A stretch of 64,000 bases of DNA from Ariolimax columbianus (Eukaryota > Mollusca > Gastropoda > Stylommatophora > Arionidae). The stretch spans positions 44,228,675 through 44,292,674 of the forward strand of contig JAVGWX010000013.1 in NCBI GenBank assembly GCA_036924085.1, in the 5' to 3' direction. Shown in pieces: positions 42,207 to 51,969 of this stretch. The stretch's first letter is position 1. Each line of letters starts with the position of its first letter. The notes under the pieces were generated by a model. It ran no database searches. It was not told the DNA's origin and worked only from the letters and a program-made list of their open reading frames with translations. A program made the translations under genes and the position numbers.

Positions 42207-42950
42207 CGAGGCGTGTTCAAATGATACCGGACCTAACTGTACAAAGTGAACATACGTACGATGCGCATGATGACGTCACTTCTGATGTAAATAGCACATA
42301 CCAACCGTCAAGTTTGTAAAATGTCATTATACTCAGACTCATAGTTTCCTTAGCAGACCGCTGAAAACATGGCGGCTGTGAAACGGAATTCGTTCAGACT
42401 TGATCAGCGAGCGGTGATTCTGTTTCTAACAGCTGAAGGATGTCGACCAGTTAACATTCATCGCAGAATGCAGACAGTGTATGGTGACAAAAGTGTGGCG
42501 AACGTAAGCTCCGATGACGGTTCATCCGAATTGCTCATCAGTTTTGGCGATGACATCTTCTGATGCAAAAATATGCGTCTGCCCTGGTCTTGGAAGATCT
42601 TTCGTTAACTAACGTCCTTCCTTAAACATCGTTGCCCAGTTTTCCACTGTTGTCTTCGACACACTTTTGTCACCATACACTGCCTGCATTCTGGGATGAA
42701 TGTCAACTGGTCGACATCCTTCAGCTATAAGAAACCGATTCACCGCTCGCTGATCAACTCTGAACCGATTCCGTATCAAACCCGCCATGTTTTCAACGGT
42801 CTGCTGACGAAACTATGAGTCAGAGGATAATGAAATTTTACAAACTTGACAGTTGGTATGTGCTGTTTACATCAGAAGGGACGTCATCATGCGCATCGTT
42901 CGTTTATTCACTTGGTGCAGTTAGGTTTGGTTTCGTTTGAACACGCCTTG
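42207..42950. mobile_element. Palindromic (head-to-head) mariner derivative
   Basis: Both ends are the same 5' end of one mariner family: CGAGGCGTGTTCAAATGATA with CCGGACCTAACTG on the left and the complement of CAAGGCGTGTTCAAACGAAA on the right. Each end leads inward, after 162-163 bp, to a transposase start codon (42370 on plus, 42788 on minus). The arms encode the same helix-turn-helix N-terminus: MAAVKRNSFRLDQRAVILFL and TAEGCRPVNIHRRMQ on plus; MAGLIRNRFRVDQRAVNRFL and IAEGCRPVDIHPRMQ on minus. The arms span about 290-300 bp each with a loop of about 150 bp that continues the minus-strand protein (KTTVENWATMFKEGR). The catalytic DDD part is absent. A transcript would fold into a long hairpin. 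Confidence 0.9.
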
Positions 42951-43189
42951 TCTGTATATCCACTTGCTTACCTTTCCATCTGTTCATCCAACCATTCACC
43001 CATCTGTCTTCTATTATATGATACACTATTTAGCACAATAGTAATAACAGTTGCAGGTCGCTAGTGAAGATGGCGACATCCTTAGACTGTTGTTGTGAAA
43101 TGTGTTCTCTAATGGCTGTAAAGACCAAACTTGGAACGGCATACACTGCCACATACAGGACTCACGTGCGGAGAATCGTTGTCAGTGTT
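42951..43189. other. Sequence without recognised features
   Basis: AT-rich. A 60-codon plus frame (43064) has no recognisable domain. Confidence 0.4.
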
Positions 43190-43395
43190 ATTTTTATTAT
43201 ATGTTTGATTAAACATAAAATACTTCTACCTTACTTCACTCTCTAGATGGGAGGAAAGCATTTTTATTATGTTTGATTAAACATAAAATACTTCTACCTT
43301 ACTTCACTCTCTAGATGGGAGGAAAGCATTTTTATTATGTTTGATTAAACATAAAATACTTCTACCTTACTTCACTCTCTAGATGGGAGGAAAGC
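43190..43395. repeat. 68-bp tandem repeat, three copies, each with a small hairpin
   Basis: Unit: TTTTTATTATGTTTGATTAA, ACATAAAATACTTCTACCTT, ACTTCACTCTCTAGATGGGA and GGAAAGCA. TATGTTT-GATT-AAACATA is a 7-bp stem with a 4-base loop. The last unit runs into an R2 fragment, and a single relative (TTTTTATTATCTGTTTGATT) lies at 43765. Confidence 0.9.
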
Positions 43396-43473
43396 TACTG
43401 CAACTCACCCCTTAACACCATTTTCAGGACGCACACAAGTATTCTTACTCACAGTGGGCATTCAACAACTACA
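43387..43473 (+). mobile_element. R2 3' fragment
   Basis: GAAAGCTACTGCAACTCACC then CCTTAACACCATTTTCAGGA and GTGGGCATTCAACAACTA match the 3' third of R2. Confidence 0.7.
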
Positions 43474-43542
43474 CAGACCTGTCGGCTAGCCTGCATTTAT
43501 CTTGCGTATTTTAATGTTAATTAACTTTTTTTTCTTATCCTG

Positions 43543-43700
43543 TTCGCCTTATTTCTACATTCTCCAAGGGTCTGCTTCCTCCTGCATCTTCTAAAGGATT
43601 GCTTTCCCGGGAGTAGCGACCAGTGCTGTGATGGGGGGCGAACCCGGCACCTTCGGATTTGTGAGCCGTGTCATTTAACCACTAGCCCACGCCGCCACCC
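43543..43700 (-). mobile_element. tRNA-derived SINE R5, internally deleted
   Basis: Inverted R5 with the ends (CTGTTCGCCTTATTTCTACA and GTGAGCCGTGTCATTTAACC) but lacking the middle block. Confidence 0.8.
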
Positions 43701-43704
43701 CCCA

Positions 43705-44190
43705 ATCTTGCGTATTTAACTTTCACCCATTTATCATTAACCAATCGGAATGCATTCCCACGCATTTTTATTATCTGTTTGATTAAAGATAAAAATCCCC
43801 GTCCCCTAGGACCGTATACTTTTTAACTTTTCTTCAGATGAGATCCCCCAGGAATCTGTTCTTACTATCGCCGTCTGTGAATGTGATTAAAGCGTTTTCT
43901 TGCCTCGATATCTGATGCCTCAACCAAGACAAATGAGTTCTGTGTGTCTGCTTCTACATCTCTTTCCCTTCGTTAATTCCATTTGTGCGTTCTCGTCACA
44001 TCGTGTTTCCCTCTTGATGACAGAAGCATATAAATGGGTCTGAATGCTGATAGCTTTCTTGGGAATGTAACACGGTTCCTATTGCCCACCATTTTCTCTA
44101 ATCGTAGATTCACCTCCTCGTGTATTTCGAGTCCAGTGACTTCCAAGCTTTCTTTGCCTGGGGCCACAGTTTTTTTTTCTTTTTCTTCTT
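43705..44190. other. Sequence without recognised features
   Basis: No ORF with a recognisable domain, no repeat family beyond the single 43765 relative of the 68-bp unit. Confidence 0.4.
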
Positions 44191-44741
44191 CGTTGTTTGT
44201 TCTCAAACTTCCACTACCAAGGGCTTTGCCAGTAGCAGGATGTAGTCCGGAGGATGGAATGAGTTGTGTCGTAGTTAACATATTTGCACTTTTCAGTCAT
44301 ACACATCCGACGAGCAAGCATTTTTTGGGTACCTGGTTAGCCTTCCCTCTTTGATCGCTTCTCCTTAGCCAGTCTGCTCTGTTGCAGACTGTTGTCCAGG
44401 ATCACCGCGTGGAGGTGGAGAAGGATATTGTCAGCTCTGGTTTGCTGGTCCTGACGCTAGCATTCAGCTATGGGTCGCTGACCGCTGCAGCTCATGCACT
44501 GCTCAGCTCTGGTCCTGATGCTATAGTCAGCTCTGGTTCGATGGCCCTGACGCAAGCAGTCAGCTCTGGTTCGCTGGCCATGATGCTAGCTGTCAGCTCT
44601 GGTTCGCTGGCCCTGACGCAGGAAGTCAGTTCTGGTTCGCTGGCCCTGACGCTAGCAGTCAGCTCTGGTTCGCTGGCCCTGACGCTAGCAGTCAACTGTG
44701 TGTGGCTGACCGCTGCAGCAGCTCATGCATCTTGATCTCAC
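44191..44741 (-). mobile_element. R1 retroposon enlarged by an internal tandem array
   Basis: Both R1 ends are present (GTTCTCAAACTTCCACTACC and CATCTTGATCTC). The copy is about 200 bp longer than others because the GGTTCGCTGGCCCTGACGCT segment is repeated. A GAA-rich tail precedes it (TTTTTTTTCTTTTTCTTCTT). Confidence 0.85.
44430..44705. repeat. 33-bp tandem array inside R1, about seven copies
   Basis: Unit: TCAGCTCTGGTTCGCTGGCC plus CTGACGCTAGCAG. The R1 copy at 4137 expanded an overlapping segment independently. Confidence 0.88.
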
Positions 44742-44774
44742 ACTTGATTGAAGAAAATTGTTACTGATTTGTGT

Positions 44775-45135
44775 AGGGCTGGGGAACTGATACGCTAGTC
44801 CGGTCAGGCCCAACATACTGACCAGGACGTCGCGTCAGGGTCAGGCATAGTACACTGATCAAGACCACAACCTCTCTTCCATGTAGAGTTCCTTCCTTGG
44901 AAACGGACTGTTTTCAAGGCAACCTGGCTGACGAGATGTGGATCGATGTAATCCCCGTAGTAGTTAGCGCCAACATAGATGAAGCCAAGCATTGCACAGC
45001 CGCCTGGAAGACTTCGTTCCACCTTCATCAGCATGCTCGGGATATGATAAAAGCTACAACAGCCCTCCACTCAACCTCCTTTCCCTGGCGCACAAGAGAG
45101 TAAACCTACTCATTGTGGGCATTAAACAACAACTG
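44775..45135 (+). mobile_element. R2 SINE-like copy, full-length
   Basis: From GGGGAACTGATACGCTAGTC to ATTGTGGGCATTAAACAACA; the body contains GACTGTTTTCAAGGCAACCT and ATGAAGCCAAGCATTGCACA. Its head carries two GGTCAGG-ACATACTGACC-type copies. Confidence 0.85.
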
Positions 45136-45184
45136 ATTAATGTGTAACACCAGGGCATGTTATTGTTAGAAGTTACTCATGCTG

Positions 45185-45545
45185 GGTTAAGCTGTCTTGT
45201 CTTTCCCCTGTCCTGGTCAACTCGTCAGGGGTCGTGTCAACACCCTTGAACAATATTACACGTTTCCAGAAAGTTTGGGCAGACCATGAAGCGGGCGGGG
45301 TCTTGTGTTGCTCCACAGTCACATGTCTCATCATCCCTGTGTCCCCATCTCGTTAGGTTCTTCCTGCACCGTGATACACCCGTTCTGATTGTCTCTATGT
45401 TGCGTGAGGCAAGTGGTGGCAGGCGCAGGCTCCACCTGCAGCTCGATCCAGGGTATCTGCGTCTGTGCATTCCATTTTTTCGAGTTTTTCTTGTTGGCCG
45501 GTTACAGCGAGGCGTACTTTAGAAGGTGAGATGCGGTCCTCCCTG
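45185..45545 (-). mobile_element. LINE C-terminal cysteine-histidine fragment
   Basis: The minus strand reads ETIRTGVSRCRKNLTRWGHR then DDETCDCGATQDPARFMVCP. R-I/V-R-T-G, W-G and CDCG...CP are the conserved elements of the domain after LINE RT or RNase H. Confidence 0.8.
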
Positions 45546-45614
45546 CTGTACTATAAATACGAAGCGCCTATGTAAACTCACCAAAATGGTGATTACAGTG
45601 TTGATCCCTACCTC

Positions 45615-45690
45615 GCCGACCAAACTGCTGTAACACAGCCTGTTTACAGCAGATCAAACGAGAAAGTGAGGTGGGGGTCTTGGTCAGTGT
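45615..45690 (-). mobile_element. R2 fragment next to a poly-C run
   Basis: CTGTTTACAGCAGATCAAAC and GTCTTGGTCAGTGTAT resemble the inverted R2 middle. A run of about 17 C follows at 45692. Confidence 0.45.
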
Positions 45691-45709
45691 ATCCCCCCCC
45701 CCCCCCCCC

Positions 45710-46009
45710 TACCAATTACTTTCCTCTCCCGTGCAGGAACATATAAATATTCTACGTTGATTAATAACCAACAATGTATTACCAATAGCCACCCGTGTGG
45801 TGCCGTGAGTGGAAAGAATAGGGTCACTGTAACATACCAAGCATGTCGTTAAAGTAGACTTAAGAGAGTTGTACGTGGGGCTAGCAACTTCATCGTAAGA
45901 CGACCAACTGAAGTGGCGGCTCCATGCTTCACCTGTAGCCAGTATTAATCAGTTAATACAAATGGTAAAGGGAGTCTCGTAGCAGAAACTGCGGTTGGGG
46001 ATAAAGTGT
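45710..46009. other. Sequence without recognised features
   Basis: Nothing recognised; GGGGCTAGCAACTTC has a weak echo at 52095 (GGAGCTAGCAACCTC), so it may belong to a dispersed repeat. Confidence 0.35.
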
Positions 46010-46165
46010 TTGTGTTCTACTGTTACCCCACTGCCTTTCTTTCCATAGCAGTAAACCCGGTACCCATTTACAAACAAGATCGACTGAAGCGTGCTTGTAG
46101 CTGGAGTTGAACCCCGGAGCTGTGTCGTGAAATAAAGTGCTCTACCAGCACGCTAATCAGACGAT
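46010..46165 (-). mobile_element. tRNA-derived SINE, R3-like
   Basis: On the minus strand: GATTAGCGTGCTGGTAGAGC (A box), TCCGGGGTTCAACTCCA (B box), then AATGGGTACCGGGTTTA, which also occurs in the R3 body. Diverged from the other R3 copies. Confidence 0.65.
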
Positions 46166-46209
46166 GAAGCACAGTATGAACTACCAGCTGGCCGCTAGTA
46201 TCACGAGGC

Positions 46210-46340
46210 CGGCGAACCAGAGCTGACCAAGACCCTGTTCTGCCTCCGAGCGGCGGCCCTGGAGACAGACTGCACTAGCCAAAATGTAAGAGTACAGGAA
46301 TCGCAATGGGAAAGCAAACAGATACCCACGAGAAGAAAGC
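46210..46340 (+). repeat. Diverged dispersed repeat
   Basis: GAGCTGACCAAGACC...GAGCGGCGGCCCTGGAGAC and GAATCGCAATGGGAAAG resemble 11150-11250 (CAAGAGCTGACC, AAGCGGCGGCCCCGGAAAC, GGAATTGCAGTGGAAAG). May be the distal part of R1 or of the LINE it travels with. Confidence 0.45.
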
Positions 46341-46374
46341 GATGAACACACTCCAAAGACGCCGCAGCCTACTT

Positions 46375-46990
46375 CTTAACTTAATGTCTTTATACTGGTT
46401 TACAAGATTATGTAGAGTAGGTAAACAACCAGTTTCATTTATATTTCCTTGCTCTAAAAGCTATGTGCATCCAATCTATTCTTAAATGCATTTATTGTCC
46501 CTGCTTCCCGTGGCAATGTATTTCAAGTATTCACCGCTCTCTGCCTAACAAAATAGTTCCTACTATCTAATCTGAACCTTTCTTTAGTTAATCTGTGGAT
46601 ATGCCCTCTTGTTCTTGTAGGTGGTTGTATTTTTTTTTAAATTGTATAAAATATACGATATGGACTGTACACAGTACTCCAATCTAGGTCTAACTAATGC
46701 TTTATACAGTTTGACTATCACCTCTTTGCTCCTATGTTTAATATTTCTTTTTATCATACCTAACATTGCATTTCCCTTATTCACTGCTGCCTGGACTTGC
46801 TCACTCACCTTACCTGTGTGATCTAATATAAACCCTAGGTTCTTTTCCTTTTCTATCTTTCTAATAATGTTCTCACCCATTCTGTAATTATGTTCCATAT
46901 TTGATCTACCCATGTGAATGACTGTACATGTATCTACATTAATCTCTATTTGCCAGCTCGCAGACCATTCTCGAATTTGTATCTAAAAGG
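46375..46990 (-). mobile_element. CR1-like LINE, 5'-truncated
   Basis: The minus strand reads EKNLGFILDHTGKVSEQVQA, AVNKGNAMLGMIKRNIKHRS and [20 protein letters not shown], typical of CR1/L2 proteins. It then jumps to 3' sequence, so the segment present at 9066-9240 is deleted here. Confidence 0.88.
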
Positions 46991-47261
46991 GAACTGACTG
47001 TGCATCGTTTGAGAACCACTGGCCTAATTCTGACCGAGTTTTCTAAACATTTCAACAGGGAAGAGTTACAGGTCACTTCGCTCATTAACGTTTAGGCCTC
47101 CTAATAATTACATCTCTCACACTCCATCCCTAATGGCAGTATCCACTACGGCACTACGTGGGTGTAAATGTGTTACTTACGGATTTGTATCATCTTGGCC
47201 TGTCCACTTGCGAGTTCCAATCTCTCGTGTACCATCGTGTAGTTTTAACACAGTATATCTA

Positions 47262-47490
47262 TTTGACTGAGCGGGCTGGAGGTAAGATGTAGGCCACAGG
47301 TGCTACAGATCACGGGTTCAGATCTCGGTGGAGACTGGGATTTTTTTCACCTGAACTTTCGTATATTTCTCTGGAGGTCGGGGCAGTAGGGATTGGACGC
47401 CCGTGTGCAATGTCGCGCACGTTAAAAATCCCTAGGCAGTTGGAAAAGGAAAAGCGTAGACTTAACGGCCGCTGCCCTGGCAAAATTCAA
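47262..47490 (+). mobile_element. tRNA-derived SINE R7
   Basis: Head GCTGGAGGTAAGATGTAGGC with B box CGGGTTCAGATCTC, then a body containing GTCGCGCACGTTAAAAATCC and the R7 tail CTTAACGGCCGCTGCCC. Confidence 0.8.
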
Positions 47491-47695
47491 TATTATGTTT
47501 AAAAATCTACCCTATCTGTTACGGGATCCACGCCGGTGCTACGGAGTCTGTGCGTTGTTCTGAGATTCTCCAAACATATGGAGAATAACAGAGCACGTAT
47601 GGGTTAAACCGTGTGCAATGATGTTGATTCTTTGACTAAACTAAACTTTTCATTTCTTTTATATCGGCTTCATCTTGCCCCGATTACGGCTATGA

Positions 47696-47699
47696 TATA

Positions 47700-47793
<94 letters not shown>

Positions 47794-47794
47794 A
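47696..47794. repeat. (ATCT)n microsatellite
   Basis: About 23 perfect ATCT units ending directly at an R3 SINE. Confidence 0.97.
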
Positions 47795-47796
47795 AA

Positions 47797-48041
47797 TCAG
47801 TGGTTAGCGCGCTGGCTTCGCATCTGAGTGGTCCTGGGTTCATTCCCCAGTTGAGGCGGTAATGTTTTTTCCAGACCGCAATGGCTCCCGGGTCGACCCA
47901 GCCTTAAATGGGTTCCGGTTCAGTCCGGGAAGTAAAAGCGGCGAGGGAGAGGAGATGGCTACCGCCCTCATATAGCCGAGCCTTTGAAATGTGAGATCGC
48001 TAACACCTCACACCCCTGCGGCAGTAATGCTATGGGATACT

Positions 48042-48045
<4 letters not shown>
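47797..48045 (+). mobile_element. tRNA-derived SINE R3
   Basis: Begins inside the A box (AGTGGTTAGCGCGCTGGC), keeps B box GGGTTCATTCCCC and the whole body to AATGCTATGGGATACTT. The missing first bases suggest slight 5' truncation or that the microsatellite replaced them. Confidence 0.9.
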
Positions 48046-48047
<2 letters not shown>

Positions 48048-48131
<84 letters not shown>

Positions 48132-48250
48132 TGTATCTATATATTTATCTATCTCTATCTATATATTTATCTATCTGTCCATCTATCTGTCTGTATGTCT
48201 TTCTATCTCTATCTATCTCTCTCTCTGTATATCTATCTATCTACGTCTGC
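48048..48250. repeat. (TA)n and (ATCT)n microsatellites
   Basis: About 40 TA units followed by irregular ATCT/CTGT repeats, starting at the 3' end of R3 and ending at an R2 fragment. Confidence 0.95.
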
Positions 48251-48254
48251 CTGA

Positions 48255-48570
48255 TTGCCTGCCTGCGGACATGTTAGCCAAGGTCAGAAAGAAAAAAAAC
48301 ACTAACCAAGACCTCAACTACAAATTTATCGCAGTTCTCACAAGAAACGGGCTATTTTCATGGCTGCCTGGTTAACAAGGTGGGGCATCGACGTGATCGC
48401 TTGCAGTAGTGAGCTATACGCAGATGAAGCAAAGCAGCACAACAACCTGGAGGACTCCGGTTCACCTACATCAGCACGCTCGGAATGCGAGGAAAGCAAC
48501 TACAACCCGCTTTCTAACGCCGGCAGTTTCAGGACGCACTAAGAGTAGACTTGCTTATTATGAGCATCTA
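48255..48570 (+). mobile_element. R2 SINE-like copy, head diverged
   Basis: From ACATGTTAGCCAAGGTCAGA to TTATGAGCATCTATC; the body has GGGCTATTTTCATGGCTGCC and CAGATGAAGCAAAGCAGCAC. It passes directly into an ATCT tail. Confidence 0.8.
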
Positions 48571-48622
48571 TCTCTATCTATCTATCTTTCTATCTATCTA
48601 TCTATCGCATATCTCCATTCAT

Positions 48623-48690
<68 letters not shown>
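48560..48690. repeat. (ATCT)n and (TA)n microsatellites
   Basis: A short ATCT run continues the R2 3' end and is followed by about 33 TA units before the next R2 copy. Confidence 0.95.
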
Positions 48691-48692
<2 letters not shown>

Positions 48693-48704
48693 CCCCATCC
48701 ATCC

Positions 48705-48990
48705 GTATCCAAGGATGGAGGAGACTGACATCCGGTCTGGCAAAGCATACTCATCAGACTATCAAAACCCCTATCTCTCATCCAAGCAGTTCTCCCTGGA
48801 AACACGCCGTTTCATGGCAGTCTGGCTAACCAGGTGGGGGATCAGCACTTTGGTCCCCATACCGGTTGAGCTTACTGGGGAACCTCGCATTGCACTACAT
48901 CCGCTTCAATACCGGTCCGCCTTCTCAAGCACGCATCGCAGTGTTAGGAGAGCAACTGTAACCTGCTACCAAGCACGAGTGATATTAGTA
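48705..48990 (+). mobile_element. R2 SINE-like copy
   Basis: Head GGAGGAGACTGACATCCGGT, body AAACACGCCGTTTCATGGCA and GCACGCATCGCAGTGTTAGG. It is the most diverged of the full copies. Confidence 0.75.
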
Positions 48991-48999
48991 ACACCGACA

Positions 49000-49439
49000 A
49001 CAACCATTGATATTTCTATATATACTTGCACGCATCTGTCAATCCAATCATGTGTGGGTCCATTTATCTATGTATCTATCAATCCATCTACCCTTTTATA
49101 CAACCAACTATCCATTCATCTTTCTAATCACCCATCCATCGTCATGTATCCATCAATCTTTCTTGACACAAGCAGGTCGCGAGAAGTATAATTCTCAATT
49201 ACTTAATTGTGTTCATTCTCCTTAGATGGATTAGGATGATGTTTAGACGAGTGTACTAAAGTGGGAGCTAACAAGAAGAAGCGATCTCAATTTTCAGCCC
49301 GTCGTCTCCAGTTTGTCTGAACTGTATTCAATATGTCTGTTGAGCGTTCGTGTACTAATGTGTTGTCTGTTTTCTTGCACGCACTGACAGCTGCTGTGTG
49401 TTTTTACAAGCGCCGGCTAGGATTCTGTCGAGCAATACC
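49000..49439. other. Sequence without recognised genes
   Basis: Begins with an imperfect ATCT/CATC-like stretch (49005-49160) and otherwise contains nothing recognised. Confidence 0.4.
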
Positions 49440-49720
49440 TTATCATCATTTGGTTGATTAGTCCTAAGGCTGGTTGTAAGGTTGTCTGGCATATCTCTTC
49501 ATTTGACCTAATCGCCTGCAGCTCTCTTCATTTCACCGTAGTTTCGTACTGAATGTCTCAGCATGTATGAGAATGTGAAGGTGGGGAAGATTATTCTGAA
49601 GGAAATAAAAACACACAAAAAACAGACAAATAAAAGTTGGTCATGTCGAGGGACGTGACAGTCTGCCGAAATTTATATTGGAGGGGAGAGCTAGAGGGCC
49701 GCAGACGTACAGAGGGACAT
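49440..49720 (+). mobile_element. LINE C-terminal relics
   Basis: 49575-49710 reads VGHVEGRDSLPKFILEGRAR then a GPQTYRGT run on plus, a G-H-V-x-x-R-D and G-R-x-R-G-x-x motif. 49445-49540 resembles the unit of the 33-kb array (GATTAGTCCTAAGGCTGGTT, CATATCTCTTCATTTGACC). Confidence 0.6.
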
Positions 49721-49724
49721 ACAA

Positions 49725-50095
49725 CATCAAGATGTGGCTAGGACACAGTTTGACTGAGTGTAAAGATGGACAGACAACATCAAGATTTGGCTAGGACACA
49801 GTTTGACTGAGTGTAAAGATGGACAGACAACACCAAGATGTGGTCGAGACACAGTTTGACTGAGTGTACAGATGGACAGACAACACCAAGATCTGGCTAG
49901 GACACAGTTTGACTGAGTGTACAGATGGACAGACAACACCAAGATGTGGCTAGGACACAGTTTGACTGAGTGTACAGATGGACAGACAACACCAAGATGT
50001 GGCTAGGACACAGTTTGACTGAGTCTACAAAACTGAGTCTACAGATGGACAAACAACATCAAGATGTGGTCGGGGCACCGTTTGACTGAGTGTAC
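49725..50095. repeat. 53-bp minisatellite of LINE coding origin, about seven copies
   Basis: Unit: ACATCAAGATGTGGCTAGGA, CACAGTTTGACTGAGTGTAA and AGATGGACAGACA. The plus strand reads NIKMWLGHSLTEC, the D-N-I-x-x-W-x-G-x-S-L-x-E-C motif near LINE C-termini; the array follows the LINE fragment that should carry it. Confidence 0.9.
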
Positions 50096-50890
50096 CGACC
50101 CGCACGGGTCCAGCTTGGGATCCATTACTGTCAACCTCCGATGCACATACGGCAATTGATGATCTCATGTAAAGGTATGGCTTCCTCTCGATCTTGTCCT
50201 CTAGTATCTTCTGTCCAAGAATTTCATGTTGTAGGTCGCATCCCAACCAACCCAATCATCTTTTCTGTATCATTTTCAAAAAGTCTTTTTGCGTCATTGT
50301 CATTGGGTCTTCTTTCTGTCCAACTCACTAGTTCCATTCTATGGCAGAACTGCATTTTAAATACCTCAAATCTTTTTTCATCCTTTTTTTGCAAGTGCCC
50401 TTTTGTTCCGGCCCCATTCAGTGCAATTGGCCGTATATGAGTAGTGGTTGTTATTGTCCTTCGTTCTTTCCCGATATTCTTTGAAATTAGCAATTTCTGT
50501 TTTTCTCTGAATGCATTTTTTATTTACCAATGCAATCGGTGTCCTAATATTCCGTCTCATTGCTGGCATCTTCTATTATGGTTTGCCCTAAATGTGTAAA
50601 CTTTAACGATTTAATTAATTTGACGATTCAATCAATGTGCCTATGTTTCTTGAATATCTTTGCCTTCAATGCTTTTATTTCCGTGCCAAACTCTTTGGTG
50701 ATGTTGTTATTTTTGTCAAGCAGCATTTGCAATGATGATATTGACCTCCCCACCATCGCTTGATCATCTGTAAATATGATGGCATTAACTGTCATACCAT
50801 TAACCTTGACACCCCTATAACAACTCCAGATAACTTTATCTTCAACCATCTCGCAATATCCGTTATGGGGACTCTCAATGTAAATGAAAG
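50090..50890 (-). mobile_element. LINE RT relic
   Basis: The minus strand reads KVNGMTVNAIIFTDDQAMVG then RSISSLQMLLDKNNNITKEF, where FTDD stands at the YADD catalytic position. Then FTHLGQTIIEDASNETEY, TANCTEWGRNKRALAKKG and, near the 3' end, RLIGLVGMRPTT-type codons. Several stops and frame changes. Confidence 0.82.
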
Positions 50891-50944
50891 TGGTTGTATA
50901 CAGAATCAGCAGTCTTCTAAACCAGTATGAAGACGTTAAGTGAA

Positions 50945-51265
50945 AGTGAGCAACCTTGTCGGGCCATTAACAATCGACTCACTGACCAAGACCACTATTT
51001 CTCTTCCATGTAGCGTTCCCTGGAAACTTGCTGTTTTCAAGGCAGCCTGCCTGACGAGATGTGGATCGATGTGATCCCCGTAGTAGCGAGCGCTACGCAG
51101 ATTAAGCCAAACATGGCACAACCGCCTGGAGGACCGCGCTCCACCTTCATCAGCAGGCTCGGTATGTGAGGATAGCTACTACAACCCGCCACTAACGCCC
51201 TTTTTAGGGCCACAAGAGAGTAAACCTACTCATTATGGGCATTGAACAACAACAACAACGACCTG
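50945..51265 (+). mobile_element. R2 SINE-like copy
   Basis: Body from CTGACCAAGACCACTATTTC through ACTTGCTGTTTTCAAGGCAG to ATTATGGGCATTGAACAACA, with a short CAA tail. The head is truncated. Confidence 0.82.
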
Positions 51266-51420
51266 CCTGTTAATATTGACGTGATGGGGCCTTAAAGCTT
51301 CTAAATTGTGGGATAACCAGCCCCATTCCCAACCCTCATAAGTCACCCCATATAACACTTGCCTGGCTGGTTGCAGTGTTGCTATTCCCGTTTGGGTCCC
51401 AGTGTACTTTAAATAAAGTA
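51266..51420. other. Unrecognised spacer
   Basis: No repeat or ORF recognised. Confidence 0.35.
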
Positions 51421-51570
51421 CGAGGGCAGGTCAGAAGGTAATGCACCACACAATTTTCTTACCCCAGAAACGATTCATCCAAAATTAAGACATTTTTACA
51501 CAATCTGCAAGGATATGCCATGTAAACATATTTATTACTTAACATAATCCCCATCAACTTGTACGGATAT
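51421..51570. mobile_element. Possible mariner end fragment
   Basis: CGAGGGCAGGTCAGAAGGTA directly after TA resembles a mariner terminal repeat of a family different from the copies at 42207 and 53543. The matching end was not found, so it is a one-ended relic at best. Confidence 0.45.
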
Positions 51571-51834
51571 ACGAGAAAAAACCCCGACATGTCCAGTCAA
51601 TCTGACCAGTACGTGATTTCGAACTCTGGCATGTTGGGATTGCAAGTCAAGCTCACACTCGATTTACACCCCTACAACACGCTTCGGGATTTTATCATGT
51701 CTCGTGTTAGCTCTACATAAAGAACAGTGTACATCAGTTGGCGCTGGCGCTTACAGGATTGCTAGTCCCATGCAACATGCTACGTCCTTCTTAGCCACCA
51801 TTTATGACTTGTGGGGCTGTGCATATGGCTTTTT
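51571..51834. other. Unrecognised sequence
   Basis: No repeat or exon recognised. Confidence 0.35.
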
Positions 51835-51873
51835 CTTCTTTTCCTTTTTCTTCTTCTTCTTCTTCCTCTTCTT

Positions 51874-51908
<35 letters not shown>

Positions 51909-51965
51909 GCTGCTACTGCTACTACTGCTGCTACTACTGCTACTGCTGCTACTACTACTACTACT
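51835..51965. repeat. Trinucleotide microsatellites (TTC)n, (CTA/CTG)n
   Basis: A TTCTTC tract of about 35 bp followed by CTACTACTA mixed with CTGCTG units for about 95 bp. The apparent poly-Tyr and poly-Ser frames are products of the repeat. Confidence 0.95.
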
Positions 51966-51969
51966 AATC

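Noticed and set aside
48409..49191. Plus-strand ORF of 260 codons
   Set aside because: It crosses R2, an ATCT run, a TA run and another R2; the frame is open by chance through low-complexity sequence.
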